NCBI RefSeq assembly: GCF_003952525.1
Contig: NZ_CP034451.1
Span: forward strand, 1,426,001-1,490,000
Reading direction: 5' to 3'
Length of the DNA stretch: 64,000 nucleotides
Source of the DNA: Mesorhizobium sp. M3A.F.Ca.ET.080.04.2.1
Lineage (GTDB): Bacteria > Pseudomonadota > Alphaproteobacteria > Rhizobiales > Rhizobiaceae
Shown: positions 34,457 to 42,850 of the stretch, piece after piece
Position numbering within the stretch: the stretch's first letter is position 1
How the letters are laid out: each line of letters opens with the position of its first letter
Notes under the pieces: generated by a model
What the model saw: the letters and a program-made list of their open reading frames with translations, nothing else
Told to the model about the DNA's origin: nothing
The model's database searches: none
Position numbers and translations under genes: made by a program

Positions 34457-34780
34457 GGCACCCGTGCAAGTTTAGACATTCAAGAACGCACAGCATACCA
34501 GGCTATGTGTTCGATCTTCTACAATGAACCGGCAGCACCAATGCCTGGGACCAGCTCAGGACATTTGTTGTAGATTTCACACAATCGCTGGAATTTCTGA
34601 CCACCTTCAACAGGTCTTCCGCGGCGCGCCGCTGACCCGGCGGCAAGACTCAGCTATGGTGTTTTGTGCGGCGGGCCTGATTTTCCCGCTTGGCCGGCGC
34701 TTCCCAGCTTCCTCCCAAGCAGCGCCGGCCTTTCTCTTGCCGGCGACTTTCATTCGACTATGGCTGGCGATTGCGCGGCG
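34457..34780. other. Intergenic stretch with an orphan terminator
   Basis: 324 bases with no credible gene. At 34692-34738 GGCCGGCGCT / AGCGCCGGCC form a perfect 10-bp stem over a 19-base loop followed by TTTCTCTT: an intrinsic terminator on the plus strand about 235 bases after the LysR stop. It may end the LysR transcript or a small RNA of this gap. Confidence 0.55.
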
Positions 34781-34963
34781 TCACTGCTTCGGTGGCGTGC
34801 CGGGCTGATCGCCGCCGGTGGTCGACTGCGGCACCGGGTTCTTGTCGACCTGAGGATTCTTGTCGACGGTGTCGCTCGGCGCCTTGGTGGGTTGCACGCT
34901 GTTGTCGCAGGCGGCGAGCGCGAGCCCTGCCGCAAAGGCCAGCAGCACAGGAAGCTTCTTCAT
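34781..34963 (-). CDS. Small lipoprotein (60 aa)
   Basis: MKKLPVLLAFAAGLALAAC is a lipoprotein signal with a lipobox LALAAC and lipid-anchored Cys19; the mature tail (DNSVQPTKAPSDTVDKNP, then a Pro/Gln/Lys-rich end) looks unstructured. GAGGAGG precedes the ATG. Predicted to sit in the outer or inner membrane facing the periplasm. It is divergent from a small gene at 35098. Function unknown. Confidence 0.75.
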   Translation of the reverse strand: MKKLPVLLAFAAGLALAACDNSVQPTKAPSDTVDKNPQVDKNPVPQSTTGGDQPGTPPKQ

Positions 34964-35097
34964 GACGACCTCCTCTCGTTCGCCCCTTTTCACTGGGCAA
35001 ACGAAGCGCTGGCGGTTTGGTTGCGTGGAACGGGGAACCAACCGGCACATGCCCGGTTGAACACCGAGCCCGCTCGAAGCCAAATCAGGAGATGGTC

Positions 35098-35265
35098 ATG
35101 ATCCGCCTGTTGCTCACCGGCCTATTCGCCTATACCGCCTACCGCGTCACGATGAGGATCATCGAGGAAGTGCCCGGCGACGTCGCACCGCTGGAGATGC
35201 CTGGCGACGAGCGGCGCGCGCTGCGGCGCCAGTCGGCGGCGATGGGAGTGGAGCCGAAGCGGTAG
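35098..35265 (+). CDS. Small protein with N-terminal membrane segment (55 aa)
   Basis: MIRLLLTGLFAYTAYRVTMR is a short hydrophobic segment, followed by an acidic-then-basic tail (EEVPGDVAPLEMPGDERRALRRQ). AGGAGATGGTC precedes the ATG, a strong ribosome site. Similar tiny proteins occur in Mesorhizobium but I recognise no family. A palindromic repeat starts 10 bases after the stop. Confidence 0.6.
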   Translation: MIRLLLTGLFAYTAYRVTMRIIEEVPGDVAPLEMPGDERRALRRQSAAMGVEPKR

Positions 35266-35275
35266 ACACAGCTGT

Positions 35276-35430
35276 TCTCCCCTCTTGAGGGGGAGATGGC
35301 CGACAGGCCAGAGGGGGTCGTCTCGCGTCGAGCGCGGCGCTCCTTCTCGGAAGTACGACAGCGCCGGCGCTTCACGCGCGGCGACCCCCTCTGTCGCCTT
35401 TGGCGACATCTCCCCCTCAAGGAGGGAGAT
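35276..35430. repeat. Composite palindromic repeat, full copy
   Basis: About 155 bases, in the same orientation and nearly the same length as the copy at 28093-28247: left hairpin TCCCCTCTTGAGGGGGAGAT, GCCGACAGGCCAGAGGGGG, variable centre, CCCCCTCTGTCGCCTTTGG, CGACATCTCCCCCTCAAGGA. It lies 40 bases before the helicase start. Confidence 0.88.
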
Positions 35431-35469
35431 CCCCGTTGCGAACAAAGCGGAAACGATGCTTGATGGGCG

Positions 35470-37551
35470 ATGAACATCGCCGCTCGTGATTCGTCCTTCG
35501 AGGCGCCCGCCTATCTCGCGCGGCTGAATGACGAGCAGCGGCTGGCGGTGGTGCATGGCGACGGCAAGGTGGCGGCGCCGCTGCTGGTGATCGCCGGCGC
35601 CGGCTCCGGCAAGACCAATACGCTGGCACATCGCGTCGCCCATCTGATCGTCAAGGGCGCCGATCCGCGCCGCATCCTGCTGATGACGTTTTCACGCCGT
35701 GCCGCGGCCGAGATGGCCAAGCGCGTCGAGCGCATCGCCGGCGAGGTGCTTGGCCGCGACGCCGCCATCATCGCCGACGCGCTCTCCTGGGCCGGCACCT
35801 TCCACGGCATCGGCGCCAGGCTGCTGCGCGACTATGCCGAGCAGATCGGGCTCGATCCCGCCTTCACCATCCACGACCGCGAGGATTCGGCCGATCTGAT
35901 GAATCTGGCCCGGCACGAACTCGGATTTTCCAAGACCGAGAGCCGCTTCCCGACCAAGGGCACGTGCCTGCAGATCTATTCGCGCGCCGTCAACGCGCAG
36001 GCGCCGCTCGGCGAGGTGCTGGGCTCCGCCTTTCCCTGGTGCGCCGGCTGGACGGACCAGCTGAAGGCCCTGTTCGCGGCCTATGTCGAGGCCAAGCAGG
36101 CGCAGAACGTGCTCGATTACGACGACCTCTTGCTCTACTGGGCGCAGATGGCGGCGGAGCCGGAGATCGCGGCGCATCTCGGCTCCCGCTTCGATCACGT
36201 GCTGGTCGATGAATACCAGGACACCAACCGGCTGCAGGCCTCTATTCTCCTGGCATTGAAGCCGGATGGCGCCGGGCTGACGGTGGTGGGCGACGACGCC
36301 CAGTCGATCTATTCCTTCCGTGCCGCCGAAGTGCGCAACATCCTGGATTTCCCAAAGCAGTTCGCGCAAGGCGCCTCGGTCGTGATGCTGGAGCGCAACT
36401 ACCGCTCGACCGAGACCATCCTTGCCGCCGCCAATGCGGTGATCGGCGAAGCCACCGAGCGCTTCACCAAGAACCTGTGGACCGAGCGCAGATCGTCGCA
36501 CAAGCCGCAACTGGTCAGCGTGCGCGACGAGGCCGAGCAGGCCGATTACGTCTGCCAGGCGATCCTGGCCGAGCGCGAGGCCGGCACGGCGCTGAAGGCG
36601 CAGGCCGTGCTCTTCCGCGCCTCGCATCACAGCGGGCCGCTGGAGGTCGAGCTCACGCGCCGCAATATCCCTTTCGTGAAATTCGGCGGGCTGAAATTCC
36701 TCGACGCCGCCCACGTCAAGGACATGCTGGCGATGCTGCGCTTTGCCGAGAACCCGCGCGACCGCGTCGCCGGCTTCCGCGTGCTGCAGTTGATGCCGGG
36801 CATCGGTCCGTCCGCCGCTTCGCAGATCATCGAGGCGATGGCGACGTCGCTGGACGAGACGATGGGCCTCGCCCGCTTCCGGCCGCCGCAGCGCGCGGCT
36901 GAAGATTGGCCGGTCTTTCTCGGTATCTACAGCAGTCTCAGGGCCGGCGCTAAATGGCCGGCCGACCTCGAACGGGTCCGGCTCTGGTACGAGCCGCATC
37001 TTGAACGCATTCACGAGGATGCGATCACGCGCCGCGCGGACCTGCTGCAGCTGGAGCAGATCGCGTCCGGCTATCCCTCGCGCGAACGTTTCCTGACCGA
37101 GTTGACGCTCGACCCGCCGGACGCCACCAGCGACCAGGCCGGCCCGCCGCACCGCGACGAGGATTACCTGATCCTGTCGACCATCCATTCGGCCAAGGGC
37201 CAGGAGTGGAAGAACGTCTTCCTGCTCAACACGGTCGACGGCTGCATCCCGGCCGATCTCGGCGTCGGCACCAAGGAAGACATCGAGGAGGAACGCAGGC
37301 TTCTCTATGTGGCGATGACGCGGGCCAAGGACAGCCTGCACCTTGTCGTGCCGCAGCGGTTCTACCCGCATAACCAGCCGGCGCGCGGCGACCGCCACGT
37401 CTACGCCTCGCGCACCCGCTTCATCCCGGCCTCGATGCTTGCCGCCTTCGAGCAGTCGTCCTGGGCCAGCGCGCGGATGACCAACGACCCGCGCGCCAGG
37501 CCTGCGGTCAAGGTCGATCTCGGCGCTCGCATGCGCGGCATGTGGAAATAG
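35470..37551 (+). CDS. UvrD/PcrA-like ATP-dependent DNA helicase
   Basis: A 693-residue superfamily 1A helicase. Motifs in order: Q motif LNDEQRLAV (19-27), Walker A AGAGSGKT (42-49), Ia LMTFSRRAAAEM, motif II DEYQD (247-251), motif III VGDDAQSIYSFR (273-284), IV ERNYRS, V STIHSAKGQEW, VI EERRLLYVAMTRAK. It unwinds 3'-5'. At 693 residues it is shorter than canonical UvrD (about 720-860) and lacks the long C-terminal tail that binds RNA polymerase, so it is a UvrD-like paralogue rather than necessarily the repair UvrD. Confidence 0.9.
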   Translation: MNIAARDSSFEAPAYLARLNDEQRLAVVHGDGKVAAPLLVIAGAGSGKTNTLAHRVAHLIVKGADPRRILLMTFSRRAAAEMAKRVERIAGEVLGRDAAIIADALSWAGTFHGIGARLLRDYAEQIGLDPAFTIHDREDSADLMNLARHELGFSKTESRFPTKGTCLQIYSRAVNAQAPLGEVLGSAFPWCAGWTDQLKALFAAYVEAKQAQNVLDYDDLLLYWAQMAAEPEIAAHLGSRFDHVLVDEYQDTNRLQASILLALKPDGAGLTVVGDDAQSIYSFRAAEVRNILDFPKQFAQGASVVMLERNYRSTETILAAANAVIGEATERFTKNLWTERRSSHKPQLVSVRDEAEQADYVCQAILAEREAGTALKAQAVLFRASHHSGPLEVELTRRNIPFVKFGGLKFLDAAHVKDMLAMLRFAENPRDRVAGFRVLQLMPGIGPSAASQIIEAMATSLDETMGLARFRPPQRAAEDWPVFLGIYSSLRAGAKWPADLERVRLWYEPHLERIHEDAITRRADLLQLEQIASGYPSRERFLTELTLDPPDATSDQAGPPHRDEDYLILSTIHSAKGQEWKNVFLLNTVDGCIPADLGVGTKEDIEEERRLLYVAMTRAKDSLHLVVPQRFYPHNQPARGDRHVYASRTRFIPASMLAAFEQSSWASARMTNDPRARPAVKVDLGARMRGMWK

Positions 37552-37627
37552 GCTTCCAGTTTCGGCACGGCCATGCGGCAACCAAAGGCCCGGATCGGCG
37601 TTCTTCGCCCATCAACGGAGCGCGTCG

Positions 37628-37912
37628 ATGGAGCCGACAGCTGTAGTGGCGCTGATCCTGCTTTCTTGCAGCCCCGACATGCAGTCCTGTCACCGGGCTG
37701 AGACGCGGCCGGCCATCTATGGCGGGATGAACCAATGCGCCGCCGCCCTGCTCGCCCGGCTCGAGGGCACAAATATGATCGGCAGGTGTCGAACGGTAAA
37801 GGGCCTCGCCTCCGGCCAGGGTGTCGCCGTGGTACGCGTCACCCGCGGCAACGGCTCTCACGCGACTTCTACCGACTACCTGGTGACGCGCACCGAGAGC
37901 GCGACCGAATAG
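37628..37912 (+). CDS. Hypothetical protein (94 aa)
   Basis: A hydrophobic start (AVVALILLSCSPDMQSCH) may be a weak signal or anchor. Four Cys (14, 20, 37 and 54) could form disulfides if exported. The C-terminal part (GVAVVRVTRGNGSHATSTDYLV) looks like beta strands. GGAG lies 9 bases before the ATG. Family not recognised. Confidence 0.6.
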   Translation: MEPTAVVALILLSCSPDMQSCHRAETRPAIYGGMNQCAAALLARLEGTNMIGRCRTVKGLASGQGVAVVRVTRGNGSHATSTDYLVTRTESATE

Positions 37913-38224
37913 ACTAATATAGACTTCCATATATCCGGTCGGGGGTGTTTTTATCGCGTATTCACTTCGCGTTCGGAAAGACGCCCGTCATCTTCGGCGC
38001 GAGCGATGGAACCTTCGATTGCGCTGTTCATTTGCGTTTGCAGGTCCTGGTACAATGGGCAGATCCGAAGACGGTTATACTCGCCATGGCGGCCGATCTT
38101 CAGGACAGGGTCTGCGGCTCGCAACGACTTGCAGGATTGCAGACCGGCAAGTTCGGCGGGGCGTGCCCAGGCTGCCGCTGGCGGAGAGGAGCGGCAGCCT
38201 GACGTAAACGAGGAGAAACGGACA
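37913..38224. other. Intergenic stretch, no gene seen
   Basis: 312 bases. TATATATCC-like AT-rich sequence at 37917-37936 may be promoter-related. No coding frame is convincing. Confidence 0.45.
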
Positions 38225-38404
38225 ATGCGTTTCATCCCTTCGGCTATGAGCTGGCGGCAGCGGCTGGCCGGTCTGGCCGGTCGGGTTTTCGTCAATACCG
38301 TTGCGGCGGTCGTCGCCGGAGTCGCCATCCTGTTCCTTCTGCTTTCGCCGCACTATCAGGGCTCCGCCTCAACCCCCGACACGACGATCGGAACAGCGCA
38401 GTAA
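38225..38404 (+). CDS. Small single-span membrane protein (59 aa)
   Basis: MRFIPSAMSWRQRLAGLAGR then a hydrophobic span VNTVAAVVAGVAILFLLLSP and a short polar tail ending TIGTAQ. GAGGAGAAACGGACA precedes the ATG. No family recognised; the ribosome site and clean span support it. Confidence 0.6.
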   Translation: MRFIPSAMSWRQRLAGLAGRVFVNTVAAVVAGVAILFLLLSPHYQGSASTPDTTIGTAQ

Positions 38405-38582
38405 ACGTACCGCTGGTATTCTTCGGGGACGGCTTGCCTGCTCCTGCCCAGCCTCGCTCTCGCGTCCCACAAAATGGCTTCCCGGCATGGAACTTCGTCC
38501 CGCAAGGCGCGTTGTTGGGCGTCCTACCCAAGACCGGAGGATGGCGGTCCCGCCATCCTCCGCTTCCATTCGAGAGGCAAGC

Positions 38583-38876
38583 ATGTACGACAGGATGTTC
38601 TTCACCCCGGTCGCGGTCAGTGTCGGCGCCGGCCATAAGCGCATGATCGCCTCGCTGTCCGAGATGCATGAGTTCCTGACCGAGTTCGCGCCCTCGCGCC
38701 GGCGCCTGAGCTATGGCGCCGCGGCCAAGGCCTGCGAGGCCGCGCGTGCGGGAGAAATCCCGGCCGAGGCGGCCCGCGACGCGCTGATCACCTTCGCGGT
38801 GACGGCCGGCATCCTGTGGCCTGCGGACCTGCCGCCGGTTGCGGTCACACGCGGCCATGACGGCTTTGCCGCCTGA
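38583..38876 (+). CDS. DUF982 family protein
   Basis: A 97-residue member: MYDRMFFTPVAVSVGAGHKR, then MHEFLTEFAPSRRRLSYGAAAKACEAARAGEIPAEAARDALITFA. Its AAKACEAARAGEIPAEAARDA part aligns with ACRRAMSGDVPADNARDA of the copy at 4855. The W of the usual WF motif is replaced by MF. It is followed by the converging diguanylate cyclase. Function unknown. Confidence 0.75.
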   Translation: MYDRMFFTPVAVSVGAGHKRMIASLSEMHEFLTEFAPSRRRLSYGAAAKACEAARAGEIPAEAARDALITFAVTAGILWPADLPPVAVTRGHDGFAA

Positions 38877-38910
38877 CATATTGCTGCCTTACGGCGTTAC
38901 CTGAAAGACT

Positions 38911-39702
38911 TCAGTGAACCGTGCCGGACGTGTCGTCTGCCGCCACGCCGCGCGGGCCGGAGGCCTCGACGCTCACCTGGTCGCGGCCATTCGATTTCGC
39001 CTTGTAGAGATGCTTGTCCGCGATCTGGAACATGTCGGCATAGGTCGTGATGCCGCTGAAGGCGATGCCGCCGATGCTGACCGAAAGCGGGCACGGCCGA
39101 CCTTCATGCGAGAATTCGATCTCGCGGATGCGCCGCCTGATGCCTTCGGCGACCAGCCAGGAACGCGAGGCGTCGGCGCCGGGAAGGAAGACCGCGAACT
39201 CCTCGCCGCCGATGCGGCCGACGATGTCGGCGCCGCGCAGCTGCGCCTTGATCGTGTTGGCGATGATCTTGAGCGCCTGATCGCCGCAGTCGTGGCCGAG
39301 GCGGTCGTTGATCGACTTGAAGTGATCGGCATCGACGATCAGCAGCGCGCCGGTGTCGGCGACCGCGTGGCTGCGGGCCTTCTCCAGATAGGCTTCGACC
39401 AGCATGGAGAACGCGCCGCGGTTGAAGACCGCCGTCAGGCTGTCGGTCGCCGCAACAATGGTGAGCTCCTTCTGGGTGATCGCCAGCTGGCGCATCTTCC
39501 ACATCAGGAAGAACAGGAACGAACCGCCGAGGATGAGCGGCAGGAACAGATCGGTGAGCTTCGCCCACAGCAGCGCCTCCGGCGACAGCGATGGGAAATT
39601 GTAGGAATCGACGAAGAAGGCGGCGCCGATGAAGAACGCCGTGCCGGCAACCGTGACCACAATGACCCTGCCCCAACTCGTCGGGGACAAATCGATGCGC
39701 AT
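38911..39702 (-). CDS. Diguanylate cyclase (GGDEF domain, membrane-bound)
   Basis: A 263-residue protein that makes cyclic di-GMP from GTP. Two membrane segments (about 12-31 and 51-68) precede a short linker and a GGDEF domain from about 82. The active site is GGEEF (165-169), intact, and an RxxD inhibitory site RGAD (156-159) lies five residues before it, so product feedback is expected. There is no EAL domain and no separate sensor domain; the short periplasmic loop (FVDSYNFPSLSPE) may sense. The ATG at 39702 has GGAGAAAGG before it. Confidence 0.92.
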   Translation of the reverse strand: MRIDLSPTSWGRVIVVTVAGTAFFIGAAFFVDSYNFPSLSPEALLWAKLTDLFLPLILGGSFLFFLMWKMRQLAITQKELTIVAATDSLTAVFNRGAFSMLVEAYLEKARSHAVADTGALLIVDADHFKSINDRLGHDCGDQALKIIANTIKAQLRGADIVGRIGGEEFAVFLPGADASRSWLVAEGIRRRIREIEFSHEGRPCPLSVSIGGIAFSGITTYADMFQIADKHLYKAKSNGRDQVSVEASGPRGVAADDTSGTVH

Positions 39703-39791
39703 GCCTTTCTCCTGCTGCAATGGCCTATTGTGAAGCGAGAGAACAAAAGAAGTCCTAACATACCGACACCGATGCGATGGCCAGCGGCCGG

Positions 39792-40304
39792 TCAGGCGTA
39801 GGCGCGACCTTCCTCGGAGCGCTGGAACAGCACGAGGTCGAGCGGCACGGACGGCCGGCCGAGCACGGTGAGGCACATATGCGCCTGGCCGCGATGGTGG
39901 GTCTGATGGTTGAAGAAGTGGCTGAGCGCCGGCGCCAGCCGCTGAGAGACGGTGCGCATGTCGGTAAGCGTCATGTAGGAGAAGCGGCCGGCGAGCGCCT
40001 TGTCGCTGATGCGGCCGAGCCAGTCGAGGATCCTTTTGTCCTCCGCCTCGCGTGCCAGCCTCAGTCCGCTCAGCGTGCGGTGGAGCATCGCCGCGGTGTC
40101 CCCTGGCGCGTCGCCCTCCCCGGTAAAGCGCTTCATCCAGACGCGGTCGACGGCGAGCAGATGGTTGAGCGTGCCCAGCATGGAGCCGAAGACGGCCCCG
40201 ACATCTCGGCAGAGTTCCTCTTCCGGAAGCTCGGCCGCGGCATCATAGATGCGTCCATTGGCCCATTGATTATAGGCCGCAAACATCATGAAATGCTGTT
40301 TCAT
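39792..40304 (-). CDS. DinB-family protein
   Basis: A 170-residue four-helix-bundle protein (DinB/YfiT metal-dependent fold): YNQWANGRIYDAAAELP, LNHLLAVDRVWMKRF with His47, and ALSHFFNHQTHHRGQAHMCL supplying His residues for the metal triad. LGRPSVPLDLVLF closes it. Such proteins are often thiol-dependent transferases; the substrate is unknown. It is divergent from the GST gene with 60 bases between, and a second DinB is at 52735. Confidence 0.88.
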   Translation of the reverse strand: MKQHFMMFAAYNQWANGRIYDAAAELPEEELCRDVGAVFGSMLGTLNHLLAVDRVWMKRFTGEGDAPGDTAAMLHRTLSGLRLAREAEDKRILDWLGRISDKALAGRFSYMTLTDMRTVSQRLAPALSHFFNHQTHHRGQAHMCLTVLGRPSVPLDLVLFQRSEEGRAYA

Positions 40305-40364
40305 TCTTTCATCCGGCTCGCAACGAATCCCGGCTCTTCGTAAACCGCAGGAACCACCCCGCCA

Positions 40365-41057
40365 ATGACCATTATGCTCTATGATCTCGTCGGCCACGAT
40401 GCCCAACGGCCATTCAGTCCGCATTGCTGGAAGGCGAAGATGGCGCTGGCGCACAAGCGGCTGGAGGTGAACCAGTTGCCGACGCGCTTCCTGGAGGTGC
40501 CCAAGGTCGAGGGCGGCGTGTCCAAGACGGTGCCGGTGATCCGCGACGGCGAGCGGGTGGTGGCCGATTCCTTCGCCATCGCGCTCTATCTCGACGAAGC
40601 CTATCCGGAGCGGCCGACGCTGTTTGGCGGCGAGGGCGGCAAGGCGATGGCGCGTTTCATCGAGCGCTGGTCCCAGCTCACGATCCATCCCTTCATCACC
40701 AGCGTGGCGCTTCTCGACCTGCACGGCATGCAGGACGAGGCGAACGCGGCATATTTCCGCGAAAATCGCGAGCAGCGCTTCGGCAAGAGACTGGAAGAGG
40801 TGGTGGCCGGACGCGACGCCGGCATCACCGGCTTCCGCGCCTCGCTGGAGCCGCTGCGCTCGATGCTGACCTACCAGCCTTTCCTCGGCGGAGCATCGCC
40901 GCTGTTTGCCGACTACATCGTGTTCGGCGCGCTGCAATGGGGGCGCATCGCCTCGCCTTACCGGCTGCTCGACGAAGGCGACAGCGTGGCGCAGTGGTTC
41001 GAGCGCTGCCTCGACCTGCATGGCGGAATCGGCCGGCAGGTTGCCGCTGCCGCCTAG
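40365..41057 (+). CDS. Glutathione S-transferase family protein
   Basis: A 230-residue GST. Thioredoxin-like N-domain (LYDLVGHDAQRPFSPHCWKAKMAL; cis-Pro region KTVPVIRDGERVVADSFAIALYLDE) then an all-helical C-domain. The RPFSPHCWKAK opening with Ser and Cys at the glutathione pocket resembles the LigE/beta-etherase-like branch. Substrate unknown. Confidence 0.87.
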   Translation: MTIMLYDLVGHDAQRPFSPHCWKAKMALAHKRLEVNQLPTRFLEVPKVEGGVSKTVPVIRDGERVVADSFAIALYLDEAYPERPTLFGGEGGKAMARFIERWSQLTIHPFITSVALLDLHGMQDEANAAYFRENREQRFGKRLEEVVAGRDAGITGFRASLEPLRSMLTYQPFLGGASPLFADYIVFGALQWGRIASPYRLLDEGDSVAQWFERCLDLHGGIGRQVAAAA

Positions 41058-41062
41058 TGGTC

Positions 41063-41208
41063 TTCCCTCTCGATAGCCTCTCGAGGGGGAGATGTCGCCG
41101 AAGGCGACAGAGGGGATCGCCTCAAATGCTGCGACGCAAAGAGAAGTTCGGCACTCCGCGCGAGACCACCCCCTCTGGCCGGCCATCTCCCCTCAAGGGG
41201 GGAGATTT
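41063..41208. repeat. Composite palindromic repeat, inverted copy
   Basis: Same element as 28093 and 35276 but in the opposite orientation: CCTCTCGAGGGGGAGATGTC, GCCGAAGGCGACAGAGGGG, variable middle, CCACCCCCTCTGGCCGGCC, ATCTCCCCTCAAGGGGGGAG. Its right hairpin enters the 3' end of the gene at 41193-41408. Confidence 0.85.
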
Positions 41209-41408
41209 CCCGGCGCATCCTTTTCGACCAGCCTGACGCAGATCGGATCGCCGTGCTCGATGCGCGTGCATTGCCACTCCGGACCGAAGCCGAAATTCTG
41301 CTGCCCGCGCTGCGGGAAGAACAGCAGGACGAAGAGGATCCCGGCAAGAACGATGGCCATGAAGACAATGCCAGCGATATCGCCGCGTCTGAGGTAAGGC
41401 CAGTTCAT
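41193..41408 (-). CDS. Small membrane protein ending in a repeat (71 aa)
   Basis: One hydrophobic span (IAGIVFMAIVLAGILFVLLFF, residues about 12-32) and a soluble part with FGPEWQCTRIEHGDPICVRLV, where two Cys could pair. GGAGCCGAAGG lies before the ATG. The last residues (NLPP and the TGA) are coded by the hairpin of the palindromic repeat, so the original C-terminus was probably replaced. Family not recognised. Confidence 0.7.
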   Translation of the reverse strand: MNWPYLRRGDIAGIVFMAIVLAGILFVLLFFPQRGQQNFGFGPEWQCTRIEHGDPICVRLVEKDAPGNLPP

Positions 41409-41680
41409 CGCCTTCGGCTCCGCCGCGATGCTCCGACCTGCATTCGAACCGCGCCCGCAGCCGCCGGATTATCCCGCAAAGAGCCGGTCCTGACCAGAAC
41501 GGTTCGCCGTTTCGCAGAAACGCCGAACCGTTCTATGTGTTTGTTTTGATGCAATTCCGGACGGAAACCATTTCGCACTTTTCCAGGAATTGCTCGGAAG
41601 CCGCTTCCCCTTGGCAAGGCGTCGAGCGGCCTGTATAGAGCCCGCCACTCCAATTCCATTCCCAGAACAAGGACGACCCA

Positions 41681-42103
41681 ATGGCGATCGAACGCACCTT
41701 TTCCATGATCAAGCCCGACGCGACCAAGCGCAACCTGACCGGCGCCATCACCAAGATGCTGGAAGATGCCGGGCTGCGCGTCATCGCGTCGCGCCGCGTG
41801 TGGATGAGCCGCCGCGAGGCCGAGGGCTTTTATGCCGTGCACAAGGATCGCCCGTTCTTCGGCGAGCTGGTGGAATTCATGTCGTCGGGCCCGACCATCG
41901 TCCAGGTTCTGGAAGGCGAGAACGCGATTGCCAAGAACCGCGACGTAATGGGCGCCACCAACCCGGCCAATGCCGCCGAAGGCACGATCCGCAAGGTGCA
42001 TGCGCTGTCGATCGGCGAGAATTCGGTGCACGGCTCGGACGCGCCGGAGACCGCCGCGCAGGAGATCCGCTACTGGTTCTCGGACACCGAGATCGTCGGC
42101 TGA
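41681..42103 (+). CDS. ndk: Nucleoside diphosphate kinase
   Basis: A 140-residue enzyme that transfers phosphate from ATP to nucleoside diphosphates. [15 protein letters not shown] opens it, catalytic His117 lies in [10 protein letters not shown], and [18 protein letters not shown] is the nucleotide-binding segment. Full length and typical. It is followed by a terminator, so monocistronic. Confidence 0.97.
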   Translation: MAIERTFSMIKPDATKRNLTGAITKMLEDAGLRVIASRRVWMSRREAEGFYAVHKDRPFFGELVEFMSSGPTIVQVLEGENAIAKNRDVMGATNPANAAEGTIRKVHALSIGENSVHGSDAPETAAQEIRYWFSDTEIVG

Positions 42104-42124
42104 GCCAGCTGACAGCAGGAAACG

Positions 42125-42156
42125 AGGCGGCCCGGTTCCTGCCGGAGCCGCCTTTT
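42125..42156 (+). terminator. Rho-independent terminator of ndk
   Basis: AGGCGGCCCGG / CCGGAGCCGCCT stem with a single A bulge, then TTTTCCTTT, 22 bases after the stop. Confidence 0.85.
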
Positions 42157-42273
42157 CCTTTAACCTGGGTGAATGCGGAGCCGCTCGAAGCACCTATGGT
42201 TGTGCGCCCGGCGATGGATGCTCTGCGCCCCGCGAGCATCTGTCGCGTCTCCGTCCCAAACTGAGAGGACGCG

Positions 42274-42480
42274 ATGATCAATCCCCATGTCTCGAAGAGC
42301 GGCATCGCCTATCCTAGCGATCTGGCTCTGCTCAAGCGCATCTATGACGAGGTCTGCCAGGAGCGCGGCCTTACCCCAGGCAGCCCCGAAGCCTCGGCCC
42401 TGGCCAAGGATGCCATGGACATTTTTGCGGCCGGCATTTTCGACGAAGTCACGATCAGCCGACGTCTTCGTCGAAGCTGA
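42274..42480 (+). CDS. Small conserved-looking protein of unknown function (68 aa)
   Basis: A 68-residue helical protein: MINPHVSKSGIAYPSDLALL, KRIYDEVCQERGL, EASALAKDAMDIFAAGIFDE. The L-x-R-x-(Y/F)(D/E)..E and (A)GI-x-DE pattern matches the 64-residue protein at 4150. GAGAGGACGCG precedes the ATG. Function unknown. Confidence 0.65.
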   Translation: MINPHVSKSGIAYPSDLALLKRIYDEVCQERGLTPGSPEASALAKDAMDIFAAGIFDEVTISRRLRRS

Positions 42481-42497
42481 TCGAAGCGGCACGCGGT

Positions 42498-42836
42498 TCA
42501 ATCCCCTTCGCCGTAGCGGACCACCTCGACCTTTTCCCTGGTGATCAGGCAGCTCTTGGTCAGTGCCTTGATCTGCGGGATCAGCGCGTCGATCTTTTCC
42601 GGCGCGTCGACGATCTCGACGACGATGGGCAGGTCCTGCGACAGGCGCAGGATCTTGGCCGTGTGCAGCACGCTCGAGCGGCCGAAGCCGAGGGGCCCCC
42701 TGAGCACCGTGGCGCCGGCCATTCCGGCCTCCCGCGCCGTAATGACGATCGCCTCATGCAGCGGCTTGCCGTCGGCCGACCTGTCATCCTCGCCGAAGAA
42801 TATCCTGAGCAGCACGCATTGGCTGGGAAGTTCCAT
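42498..42836 (-). CDS. DUF190 family protein
   Basis: A 112-residue PII-like-fold protein: CVLLRIFFGEDDRSADGKPL, AREAGMAGATVLRGPLGFG, LSQDLPIVVEIVDAPEKIDA. DUF190 proteins commonly sit beside crcB fluoride channels. It is last in the riboswitch-controlled operon, 14 bases after the second crcB. A regulatory or accessory role in fluoride export is inferred from this repeated association. Confidence 0.9.
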   Translation of the reverse strand: MELPSQCVLLRIFFGEDDRSADGKPLHEAIVITAREAGMAGATVLRGPLGFGRSSVLHTAKILRLSQDLPIVVEIVDAPEKIDALIPQIKALTKSCLITREKVEVVRYGEGD

Positions 42837-42850
42837 GTTCTCCTCCCAGA

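Noticed and set aside
39792..41186. Long minus-strand frame through DinB and the GST gene
   Set aside because: Only the first 170 codons from 40304 have DinB character; the rest is antisense to the GST gene.
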